A stretch of 64,000 nucleotides of DNA, taken from positions 6,694,001 through 6,758,000 of the forward strand of contig OZ038471.1 in the NCBI GenBank assembly GCA_964036295.1. The letters are read 5' to 3'. A model generated the notes under the pieces. It ran no database searches and was not told the origin of the DNA. It was given only the letters and a program-made list of their open reading frames with translations. Shown piece after piece: positions 10,589 to 20,896 of the stretch (position 1 is its first letter; each line of letters starts with the position of its first letter). The DNA comes from Plumapathes pennacea (lineage: Eukaryota; Cnidaria; Anthozoa; Antipatharia; Myriopathidae). The position numbers were made by a program, and so were the translations under genes.

Positions 10589-12777
10589 GAAGGTTCACTA
10601 GGGCGCGGTGCCAAAAAAAAAAAACAACAACAACAGCAACAACAGACTCTATGTTGGTTGAGCGAAGGTTTCAACTGTTCAGTTCCATTTTGACTGATCT
10701 TGATCTGTGAGTTTATAACTGCGCTCCTTTAGCAAAGATCCACTCAAGCAAAAGCTCTCGATGTTAATATTGTTCAAGCTTTGTTCCAGTGACGCTATAG
10801 TCATATGCTCAGCGCTTAACAAAGTGCTATTTGTCAAAGATGATGACATCGGTTTCAAAAAAGATAACAAGATTCTTCAAGGTACAATTAGCATGTTCTT
10901 ATTTGAAACTTCGATTTTGAAGATAATTTGATCTTGACAAAAACCTATTATGTCAATAGCATAAGACAGGTGATACAGCCCACACATAAAGAAGATCATG
11001 CGAATTTATAAAAAGCACTATAATGCCCTCGAAAGTGTTCTTTCCGCTCCTGACTGTTTTATTTTAATATTATATTCATCTTGTCAGTGGCACGCAGTTT
11101 CAGTCCTCATCCTGCGGGGTTTTTATTATTAACATTATTATTATTATTATTACTAGCTTTGTTTAAATTTGAGTGGTGCGTGTATAATGACTAATTTTAC
11201 GAATGATTAACTTTCATATTAACGAATCAAAATTAGAGTCTAATTTGCCAACCTTGCCCGGCTAAACAAAATGTATTATGTGTGTCAGCCCATCTGCCGG
11301 TACAGAATGCAAATTAGGGACCGCTCAGAACATGGGCTTCCAAACTAAATTGTTTAATAGATTTGGATTAATATGTTTTCGGCCGTTGCGAGTCTCTTCG
11401 ATTCACTTCGCTCCTTTTTGGCACTTTAATTTTCAACACATTGTAAAGAGAAATGGGGCTGATAAACAATATTTCAATAGATTGGCGCTGGAAATGGGGT
11501 AACCCTCCTCCTAGGGACCCTAATTTTCGTGTGAAAGGAACAAAGAATTTCAATAGAGAAGGGTGACCGTTCTAAGAGGGTGTCCATTTTTGGAGGGTTA
11601 CCATCCTTCCATGTAAACAGGGCCTAATTTGTTTGCCAAGATAAAAAATGCAACACGCCAAACTCTATCGCAAAAGGCGTTGCCACTGCATGCCAACACA
11701 ATTACTTAGTCATCTTGAAGAGTCACGCAAGTCGTGTTTACACGAGACACATTCACCGCTGTAAAAGCATAGTGTAAAGCAGTAAACATACCAAGCGTGT
11801 AGACAATGTTCTAAATCTTGGTAAACGAAGTTTAGAGCATTAGAAACAAAAGACTGAAAAATACCCGCAAAAATGGGAGTTTACCATCTATGTTAAATAT
11901 TTTACCGCGGCGACAGTAGTGTTGCGTGACATGTGTTATGCGCGTACTCTGCTGCTTCTACTGAATATTTTGACAAGTGAGAGAGTAACTAAGTAACTAA
12001 CTGCTAATTGGTATTTGCGTTACTGACGTTAATTTATGCAAGTACCCCCAACATTTTAGAGCGTAACTGAAAGTGTGTGGGGGGCCCCAAAAATGTTATT
12101 TTTGAAACCTTAAATGCTCTTGTATTCGACTTGCTCTGAGATATAATTTTGGTCAGAATTTTATGTACCAAGAGCCATTTCATTCTCATGAAAATGGCCA
12201 AAATTCCCCCTTCGGCAAAATGGTCGAAAGTATACCATGATCGAAGGTCTCCAATTCAGTTGGAAATATTGTTTTCTTGATATTTCTTTCCATGAAAGAA
12301 TGCCTTAGCTGTTAGCAAATTATATTTAACTTAACACTAACTGGTTGAAAATGAGCAATTTCTAGCGGTTAGGAGGGTCTTCGAGTCAATTTTCCGTTTT
12401 TCCTCTGTAATAAAAAAATTAAAATCCAGCTGAAAGTTTAAATGCTGTTTTACGTAATAGTTAATCTAAAGGTTCTTTGTGACAAAACATGAGGGTCAGA
12501 TTTTTCGGTCCTGTCACCGTGTTCTCGATCCTTACAGAAAAGTCACTCTTAAATAATTATATAATCGCTCCATAGTTTGACTTGTGAATAATACCTTCTT
12601 GCACTAATAATGACTAATAAAACTACTTCACTTTTTACCTGCTTACTTGTGAATAAACGTTAGGTTCATCATGACTTCCAAATGTTTTCTTCGACATGCA
12701 TGCTTATTTTCGAAACTAACATAGCTACTTTTATAATCACTCGACGTGCGTGACGCAAATGACTTGCGAAACAATTT

Positions 12778-12900
12778 AGGCCCGTTTCAAATGTCGAACT
12801 TTCCATGTGCCGAACTCAATGCAAATTAGCTCAAACAAAGGATTTTGCTCATTTGCATTGAGTTCGGCACGGCAGGTGGCGCGACGTTTGAAACGGGCCT
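12778..12900. mobile_element. 123-bp MITE, ends AGGCCCGTTTCAAA
   Basis: Ends AGGCCCGTTTCAAATGTCG and CGACGTTTGAAACGGGCCT are inverted repeats, and the interior also pairs (GCCGAACTCAATGCAAAT with its inverse), so the whole element folds back. The duplicate lies at 44287-44409. Confidence 0.82.
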
Positions 12901-13035
12901 TACAACCAAATGACTTTCAAATATTCAACCACCTAGAGCCTGCACCTGGTATGAGCACGTGATCGCCTTGCTTCCTTATCCTAACCAGAAATACGATTAT
13001 CACAGATACCCCCTCGCCCTGGCATGGATGTTTTA

Positions 13036-13444
13036 CAGTTGAAGCCCGCCATTTCGAACTCGGTTAATTCGAAGTCCCCGCTATTTCGAAGCCAATCCGA
13101 ATCCCCTTGGATTTACCGTCATTTTTTCAGTCATTTACTATCGGCTATTTCGAACTCGCTTATTTCGAACTGATTCTTGTTCCCCTTGACCTAAATGCGA
13201 GCCTGTTATTTCGAACTCTATGTCAACTTTTATGGACAAGCAACAGAACACATCAGAGCTTAGCTGGGAATATCGAATTTTAATTGAACTCGTGCTGATT
13301 TATTAGTCGATGACGTAATACTGCTTGACAACTTGCAGCGCCCCAGCAGCTTGTAATTTGATGCTAGCTTGGTTATTTCGAATCGCCGCTATTTCGAACT
13401 TTTTTTTGTGCCCCCCTAGACTTCGAAATAGCGGAGTTCGACTG
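13036..13444. mobile_element. pogo/Tigger-like non-autonomous element
   Basis: Starts CAGTTGAAGCCCGCCATTTC and ends AAATAGCGGAGTTCGACTG, with repeated TATTTCGAA units inside. CAGTYGAAC-type termini next to TA are characteristic of pogo/Tigger elements. No transposase ORF. The duplicate lies at 44545-44953. Confidence 0.65.
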
Positions 13445-13589
13445 AACTTGGAAGTCAAGCAAAGTATGGGCTGAAAAATAATCCTTGCGTGACACCGTAC
13501 GCCTTTCTCACGGTGAGGACATCGTCGCGCCAAAATAATTTATGTTGTCTGCTGGACCGGCCGTAGTACGGAAAAAAAATGAACATTCG

Positions 13590-13739
13590 TCATTCACTTT
13601 TGTTCATGCCGCTAGAAGGGTGCGATGGCGAGGCAGTGCTACTTGTTTGCGATAAATACGTTTGCCTTATTCTTATTTGGTGAAATTTTGCCTTCACCTC
13701 GCTGTTTCTGCACGTGTGAAAGGCAAAGATGAAGAATCC
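13590..13739 (-). CDS. Gene B last exon: TM7 and C-terminal tail
   Basis: Encodes GFFIFAFHTCRNSEVKAKFH and a Ser/Thr-rich tail ending GMNKSE and TGA. It matches gene C's GFLIFTFHTCRSTEIRAKFH. The last codons fall in sequence also present at the distal end of the duplicated unit near 45096-45111, so the C-terminus straddles a duplication junction. Confidence 0.85.
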   Translation of the reverse strand, partial: GFFIFAFHTCRNSEVKAKFHQIRIRQTYLSQTSSTASPSHPSSGMNKSE

Positions 13740-13813
13740 CTGAAGATTGAAATGGTTAAGTTTAGACAGATTATTGATGAAAAGAGAGAGACACACGGAT
13801 ACAGACATCATAC

Positions 13814-13940
13814 CTGCAAAGTGCATAGAATGGCAAAGATGTACTGGAAGGCAAGGGCGCCCTTTTTGACAGTCAAAAGTCCAGAAATCCAGGGAACTCC
13901 GAGAAGAGGGCAAAGTAACAAACAAGCCCTAACAGCTCGT
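13814..13940 (-). CDS. Gene B TM6 exon
   Basis: One base plus 42 codons: RAVRACLLLCPLLGVPWISG then LLTVKKGALAFQYIFAILCTLQ, the standard aGPCR TM6 with its PLLG.(P/T)W motif. Only 122 bp separate it from the TM4 exon, leaving no room for TM5. Confidence 0.88.
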
Positions 13941-14062
13941 CTGTTGAAAGACAGAAAAGAACAGAAGATTCAGCGTTATAAATCCAAAATATTTCCACAG
14001 TAAGATCATGTGAGACAGAAGTATTGCAGAAATGGTCATCAGCAAAGGAAGCAAACACTCAC

Positions 14063-14553
14063 AAGTTCTGGTTGTAGTAGCTTTGAACTCCTTTGTCAGA
14101 TGTGGAGGCGATTATGATGGATAGTACCAGAATTGGGACAGGAAAACCTGAACGAATGGGCAATACGGTTAGCCTCTTAACACGGCCTAACCAGTTGTAG
14201 GCTGAACTAAAACTTACAGCGTATAAATAGAGTTTTATTTACCATTTTTTACTTACTTTAATTCAGTGTTGAAGTTTGAAGAACAACTACAAATATAGAG
14301 CATTTATAGTTTCAAACAGAAAGCCAAATCTCGTTTATTACTGACTATGCGTTGCTGTTTTATAGTTAAACGTATGCCAAATTTCCAAACCAAATTACTT
14401 ACCCCAGGCAGATATATAATACCGTGACGTTTTGATGTCGGTATTGTACACCTTGACCACTTTGAAGTACAAGGAGAGGCCCTCCACCAACATCCAATCA
14501 AACGCAACGAGGAACAAGTAATGGAGCAGCAGGGACACAAAGATAGACACTCC
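14063..14553 (-). CDS. Gene B TM3 and TM4 exons
   Basis: Exon 14403-14553 encodes GVSIFVSLLLHYLFLVAFDW and MLVEGLSLYFKVVKVYN (TM3, with the aGPCR signature WMLVEG). Exon 14063-14147 encodes FPVPILVLSIIIASTSDKGV (TM4). The Cys at the top of TM3 in genes C (GVCIF) and D is Ser here. Confidence 0.87.
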
Positions 14554-14693
14554 CTTGAGAAAAGCGTGAACAAATTCAGTTTGTCATTCAAGAATCCTGT
14601 TGTTTATTAGCCTCCTGTGCAGCCGTCTTTGGCCTCGTTCCCTCTCAAGCGAGCGTCATACTCTTACAAGTCTCTCACTGATACACAGACAGA

Positions 14694-15013
14694 TAGAGCC
14701 GTTTTCGCATGACTGCCGAAGTAATCATGTGATTGCTTTGGTTTTGCCTTTACTACGCTTTCCGATTGGTCCTGACAAGTTTAGCAACATTCTTGGCCAA
14801 TCAAAACCGGCCTGACAGCTACATTCTAACGCAAAATAGCAAGTAGCGATGGCGTGTCCTCGTACTGCTGATTGGTTAGTAAAACCAACTGGAACGGCTT
14901 GCTTTGGTTTGGCGCGTACTTCTAATTGGTCGGACATATTTTCGCTCGCCCCATTCATTGACACTGTGATTGCTTTGGCTTTGGTTTTCGACAGTCATCC
15001 GAAAAGCGCTCTA
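14694..15013. mobile_element. 320-bp MITE in gene B TM2-TM3 intron
   Basis: Starts TAGAGCCGTTTTCGCATGAC and ends GTCATCCGAAAAGCGCTCTA, an imperfect inverted repeat of about 24 bases, with several internal ATTGGT boxes. It is followed by CACG-rich simple sequence to about 15095. Confidence 0.65.
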
Positions 15014-15275
15014 GACGTTCAGACACGGCGTATCTACCAACCATACACGCACGCACAATACACGCACGCAACACGTACCTATACCCACATACTGAAAAAG
15101 CGACAACCCGTACCTACAATAACTTTGCCTTGTTGCAGGGAAATACACGTACCAGCCAAAACGATCAGAGGTAAACTTCGCTTGTATCACACTAAAATGT
15201 ATAGCTTAGTTTCTGCTTCACCTTAATTCTTAGGTACTTTAAGTGACTCATTTGATTGACATCCGTATGTCTCAC

Positions 15276-15387
15276 CTCATTATCAGTGGCATCAATTCCA
15301 GCCAGGAAAGTAATTTGAGCTGCAGCCAATGAAACCAGGAGATTCAACCGAATATGCAGTTCCTGGGTATCATCATACTTGTCCCTC
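15276..15387 (-). CDS. Gene B TM2 exon
   Basis: Near-identical to gene A 58-169: RDKYDDTQELHIRLNLLVSL then AAAQITFLAGIDATDNE. It lies at the same distance from the TM1 3' fragment as in gene A. Confidence 0.88.
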
Positions 15388-15648
15388 CTGAGGATTGTCA
15401 ACAAGTGAGTGTCAATATTACAAAATAATATTTCGTTCATCGGTTACATATTTGCGTACGTAACAAAGATCCCATTTGGGGACCTGCCTTCAGGCCATCC
15501 CCCCTCCCCTCCTTCTCACCCCTAAACTCAATTCTAGTACAAGAATTATGCGACTGCCATTTTAAAAGCCACCCAAGCTAGAGCATGAACAGATCAACTG
15601 AATCATCAACCACATTGAAACGTAGATAAAGAAAGAAATTTGACGTAC

Positions 15649-15664
15649 AGCAGGACAGCATAAG
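15649..15664 (-). CDS. 3' stump of gene B TM1 exon
   Basis: The last 16 bases of the TM1 exon (encoding YAVL plus two bases) with its gtacgt donor, followed at 15665 by foreign sequence. The remaining 90 bases lie at 30864-30953. The dinucleotide AG is present at both edges. Confidence 0.88.
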
Positions 15665-16834
15665 AAACTAGACTGGCGTTGCCAGTGAGCTCGCGGCGTT
15701 AGTTGGGTCGAGAGCAGAATAAACTAAAATGGAAAGCAAGGACAAGAGCGGAACTTCCGGGAGACTTCCAGTTTCTCAACAGAAATATATCACACAGTAT
15801 TAAATGAAACCTGATTAAACTATAAATTTATCATTACAACACTCATTCACTTGGTTTTTAAAGGTTGAGCGACTCTGCATTTTGATCTTAGAAACGAAAC
15901 GGTTACTCACCGAGTAAATCTGAGTAATGCGTGACTTGTCTTTTATGAATCGATTTTGACAGTTTGACTTCGAACACTTAATTCTAATCAGAAGCCACGA
16001 TTAATCCAGCCTTTGCTTCAATACTAGTCTGTCTTGTTTTTTTTTTAACTGAATGCGTTTCACTTTTATCAGGCTTTCGAGTATTCGTGCTTTGTAACAA
16101 ATATAAAATTGAAAGCGAGGAATGTAACACGAGACATGTTTAAAATATTATTGCGGTTTTGTTCACAGTGTGTTCAGTCCATCAGTCCATTTGCGACTGC
16201 AAACTTAATATTCAGGACTATTTCGGTGTATTTTTCATTTCTGGTATACAATGACCATTGCGAATCAAAGGCCACATGATCGAATGAAAGAAACATTTCA
16301 ACAGGCAATGTACGATAAGTAGAAGAATTTTATGAGGCAACTGATGTCATGTACAGAGTAAAGCATAAATCGCCATTGTTTTGCGGCTAAAGCTCATCGT
16401 AGCTTTGGTTTCCGTTTTCGGCCTGTTTTCTTCCCAGAAGTATTTCGTGTCGCCACAGAAAGTTTCGTCAGGACAAAATATTTAGTGGCGACAGAGATAT
16501 TTGCAATCCCCCAGCGGTATCTGATCAAACATCTGTTTACGGCTAATCTAAAAGCTTCCGCGGTGAACTAAAGAACGCAAGCCAAAATTGTTCCCTAACA
16601 TCCAGTTTATCAGTGCTTGTTCCACAAACCCAAAAGGTGTTGAGTTTGGATTAAATGCAGTTAACTTTTACACACAAGTACCGAGCAATTCACTGGCCAC
16701 TCGAGTTGTTTAACGAAGTCAATTACGCCATTGCATATCACGTGATAATCTGAACCAATCATCTTGTGCAGATTCGTAACCCAGAAAAAAACTAATAACA
16801 TGACGATAAAGACACGCCGTGTGATTTTAAGCTC
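15665..16834. repeat. Left direct terminal repeat of the inserted block
   Basis: Begins AAACTAGACTGGCGTTGCCAGT and stays collinear with 28859-30839 through a remnant TTAA-type MITE, the AGGCTTTCGAGTATTCGTGC segment, and on to TTTTAAGCTC at 16834. The two copies have diverged visibly, with many substitutions and indels. No coding exon is evident. Confidence 0.78.
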
Positions 16835-19800
16835 AAAAAGCCAAGATATATGGCCATGTCTTAGCCTAAGCGGGCGACTGACTGTAATGAATTACCGCTG
16901 TAAAAATATATCAACCTTTAAAGCAAACCGGTGCCATCTCGTGTTTAACACTTGCTGTTACTAGAAAGTTCTCGCCGGTGAAGACAGGTAAATAAGAACG
17001 TTAAGATAACACATGGTACTACACAAGGAGGGGCACAAATTTAGACGCTGGATTAGAATTCCGCGGACAAGAAACTAAAACACCCCTGAACTTAAACGAC
17101 ACACAACAATACATTATGCAAAGAGAGCACAACCCCGAAGGGAATGAAAACCTTGACAGCACACGAAATAACAGAACAGTGACGAAACGGATAAAGGACG
17201 CTGTATTTCATTTACCTCCACACAAACTTAACAGCTTTCAAACTAAATAAAACACAACAGTGACCTACAGAAGGCAAGAAGGAAGGCGGCTGTTGTCTTT
17301 TTCATCTTTCTCTTTATTTAGAGGAGATAATTTCTCACACGACACACTGAAAATATTCTTCCAGGATAAAATTACTTCACTTTAAAATCGTCCCCTTTTT
17401 TATCCGTTGGTATAATATAGCATTTTCAACGAAGTTTGAACTTATGATTTTGTAGATAATTCACGGAAGCCCAGCTCGTGCACTATATATGTGCGCCGTA
17501 TCAACTTCAGGCGGTAGGGGGTGGTGCTTAATTTCAATGCCAATAATAAAAGTCACTTAAATGCATTGTGAATGTTTGTGCATTGACCGACGCATATTGA
17601 TTTGATAATCATAGTGTTTTCTGCCCTTGTACCCTTTCAACTTTTAGTAAAAAAAAAAAGAATCGACAAACGGAGCCAGAATGGATCAAAGATTTGACTC
17701 ATCACGTTCGACTCCCTATTATGTATAACTGACTGGGTTGAAAATTGAGACAACTATATCAAAGGCGGTTTAAGGCTACTGATAATACATATTCATACCG
17801 AACAAAGTATATTTATAAAATGATTGAAAAATGGACTGGTTTAAAATGGTTTAATTTCATTTATGTTTTAAATAAATCTTTGACAGACGCAAATTAAACG
17901 ACTGTTTAAAATTCTTGAACGCAGCATCGATCAATTTTTTGCAGAATTAAAAAAAAAAAAAAAGAAAAAAAAGAAAGAAAAAAAAAAAAAACTCTAACTC
18001 TGTGGTTTCCCGTGTAGATTTCAGCGATAAATAAAAATGAGGTTTGCTTGCTTTCTTCATGTGCGCATCTCCATTTCCTATCGCAGTCATAAAATCTTCG
18101 TTTCCTTTTTTGCAAATAAAACCTTGCGAAATGCCCAACATTATAATATAAACAATAATCTAATTGAGCAGGTGATTACCGCCCACGTAATGAAGATCCA
18201 TACAAAAGAACTGGCGAGTTTGTTTTAACTGACTTGGCATTGAATCGAGTTTGTTACGAAAACTAAGTTTGTAAGTTCATGTAAAAAAATAATACGCCTG
18301 TTTGACAATTCACTCATCCTTGCTTTGTCAAGCTACGTTTTGTTGCCATGCGGGGCCTGCACAGGCGGATAAAACCGATTAATAACTATAAATTTTTGTG
18401 CGTGCGTCAATCACCAGAAAAATATTAAACTTTATTTAGGTGTTGCTACTGGAGACAGCCAATTGAACATCAAGGCTCCAGTTAATTTGTCACTCCAACC
18501 TTTCAATCCAACCAACTGAATTATACAAGGGCACCGAGGAAAAACATGATTGATAAACATTTGCAAAGATTAACATTAGAAGGGAAATTTTATCCTACGG
18601 GTTATGTCTTACTCTTCAATACTACAATTATTTCAATTTAATTTCAATTTTTGTATTTTTTTATGTTCAAAAAACGTCCTTCAGCTTGTAGAAAAAGTGG
18701 AAGGTTTTTTTTAACAATATACAAACGTTTGGCGGGTCGCTTTCTGTAGGTTGTCACGCGTTCTGTCGTTCGACAAGTTGATATGATTCTGTAGTCTTCC
18801 TACATTGTCACCTCTCTGTTAACCCTTTACTCCCAAGAGTGATTAACTTCGATTTTCTCCTTCAGTTTCCCAACAGAAATATATCATACAGTAAGGAGAA
18901 CTTGGCTTTTGATACCTTGCTTAGATGAAAGCTGGTTAAACTAACAATTCTCACCACATCACTCTTACATTTTCCTCTAAAAAGGTTGGGAGAATCTGCA
19001 TTTTAAACTTGGGAGTTAAAGGGTTAGTTCTCTTATTTCCACCTATCAACACTCATTTCCAACTCACATAATCGTTCTGTAGTTCACGTTTGGCGCACAT
19101 CTGTCATTAAACAAACTTTTATTATTCAGTGGCCGGTTATTACACACACTAAAACTTTATAAGAAAGATAAATAAGATAAGAGCAAATTCAGCTTACTAA
19201 TATGCATCAATCGCTATCATAGCTGATGAGCAAAGCGATAAAATAGGAAGTATAATCAATAAATAGCATTGTTATATCAAAGTCAAAATCCTGAAATCAT
19301 CTGACAAAATATTTTAAATTATTCCAGACTTGTTTCATTGAAAGCACGCCCATTACCTGATGTAAATCCTGATGTTTTCTAGTTGTGGGATGACTAAGAT
19401 CCCCATGCATTCAGGGCGGCCATTCAAACGTACTTCCTAAAACGTTTCTAAAATCAGCTTTACAAAGTTACTGTTAACAAAGTGCAGAGCAACATAACAT
19501 GAAACAGCAATCCTCTTTACAGTGAGGTAAAGTTAACCTATCTTGACCAAAAAGCATGCACCAATATGCTTTTGTACTATCCTAAGTTAAATTTCTTCTT
19601 TGGCAATTCGAACCTGCAAGCTCTGCACATCAGCCGCCTCTGCACACTGGACCACTCTTAATACGAACCCTGGACCCCTCAACACACCAAATCAGCTGTG
19701 CATGTTTGCCACCTGAACACCTTAGACACCTCTGGACATGGAACGTACACCTCCACAAACCAGACCGCTCTTCCCATCTGCCCAGCTCTCGGTAATTGTC

Positions 19801-20230
19801 ACTTCTACACACTGGACACCCCATGCACCTCAGAAAATTATTTGCATGCGGACACTGGAAGACTCTGCAAACTAAAGTCCGCCCCTTTAAACCGCCGACC
19901 GGTCATCGATTATTGGCCCTGGAATGTCAGAAGGCGTTTGACTGTGTAATCTACAAATTAATCATGTTACGATCAAAATTCACCCGGTGGTAGTCACCTA
20001 CGGCACACATAAAGACAATAATGATGCACACATGTTTAACGAAGAATGCTCCCTCAGTTTGAAACCACTAGTCCTTAGTACAAACTTCTGCAAACTTGCA
20101 ACAATACCTGACCCCAACCAAATGTGCTTAAAATATCAGTGCAACACTACAAATATTAATTAAATCTAGGCCACGTGAACACTTATCGTGTGAGTTACAT
20201 ACACACGCTACATGCCTGTTGTCAGGGAGG
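16835..20230. other. Gene-free stretch downstream of gene D
   Basis: AT-rich sequence with a poly(A)-rich tract at 17949-17990, one near-complete TTAA-type MITE (18819-19025) and CCTGGAC/CACTGGAC-rich degenerate sequence around 19620-19860. I find no supported exon. It probably includes the gene D 3' UTR next to 20231, but no convincing polyadenylation site could be chosen. Confidence 0.55.
18819..19025. mobile_element. Near-complete TTAA-type MITE in inserted block
   Basis: Starts TTAACCCTTTACTCCCAAG and ends GGGAGTTAAAGGGTTAG, in the gene-free stretch downstream of gene D. Confidence 0.8.
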
Positions 20231-20851
20231 CTATGGATTCCCACTATTGGACCCAATCCCTTCTATCTTCTTTGCATCACAGGTGAATCTTTTTCGTTTC
20301 TTCAAAACTTTCATCCAGACATGTGCTCCTGCAGGGAGAAACCTGTTAGCGGAAGCAGCTCTGGTGTAAACTGCGCTGTCTGATGCCCCCGCATCCGGCA
20401 CTTCCATCTGAGAAGCACCTCCAGAAACATCGAGCTTCTCCGCCCCTTCACACTCATCAGAGTTGACCTTCGAGCATTTGGACGATTTTACCTTTGTGTC
20501 ATCACCTTGCTTTTCTGCTGGGGCAGTGGTGTTGGTGTTGATGGCAGGTGCGGTGGTTTCCTCGGCTTCTTGAGCTGGATCATCTGGGTCTTCCGTCATC
20601 ATAGTGTCGTTGCTCGTGGCTTTCGCATCATTCATCTTCTGGGATGGTGCGTTGACTGCAATCTCGACACTTGGGTCGGGTTCAGGCAGACCCACTTCGT
20701 CTTTATGTTCGATGACGTCGTTTTCCTCCTTGAGCTGCATATTGTTAGGACTCTCAAGATTCTCTTTCGCGGCTTTGCGTCTTTTGGCTGCCTCGTTTAT
20801 CTGAAACTGGATTTGTCGCTGCCTCCTTTCCATTCTTATACCCTCCCGTAT
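20231..20851 (-). CDS. Gene D cytoplasmic tail exon
   Basis: 206 codons plus stop. It joins TM7 (NTWKWDE) in phase 0 to [20 protein letters not shown], a strongly basic helix next to the membrane, followed by an acidic, Ser/Thr/Pro/Glu-rich disordered region and a basic end ([16 protein letters not shown]). This is much longer than the tails of genes B and C. The acceptor follows a run of about 32 T on the coding strand. Confidence 0.8.
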   Translation of the reverse strand: MREGIRMERRQRQIQFQINEAAKRRKAAKENLESPNNMQLKEENDVIEHKDEVGLPEPDPSVEIAVNAPSQKMNDAKATSNDTMMTEDPDDPAQEAEETTAPAINTNTTAPAEKQGDDTKVKSSKCSKVNSDECEGAEKLDVSGGASQMEVPDAGASDSAVYTRAASANRFLPAGAHVWMKVLKKRKRFTCDAKKIEGIGSNSGNP

Positions 20852-20859
20852 CTTATATT

Positions 20860-20896
<37 letters not shown>

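Larger units (their letters stand above)
9675..13589. other. Upstream region of gene A
   Basis: Apart from the alternative first exon I see no gene. It contains a 123-bp MITE (12778-12900), a pogo/Tigger-style element (13036-13444) and, near 11480-11630, a short element of the GGGTGACC...CCATGTAAACAGGG type. The entire stretch is repeated upstream of gene B at 41048-45096 with few differences. Confidence 0.7.

Noticed and set aside
14849..15226. 125-codon plus-strand ORF
   Set aside because: Mostly MITE and CACG simple sequence in an intron of gene B.
13590..15664. Treating 13.6-15.7 kb as an independent small receptor gene
   Set aside because: Distances and sequence match gene A's TM1-TM2 region exactly, and the TM1 stump complements the fragment at 30864, so it is the 3' part of gene B.
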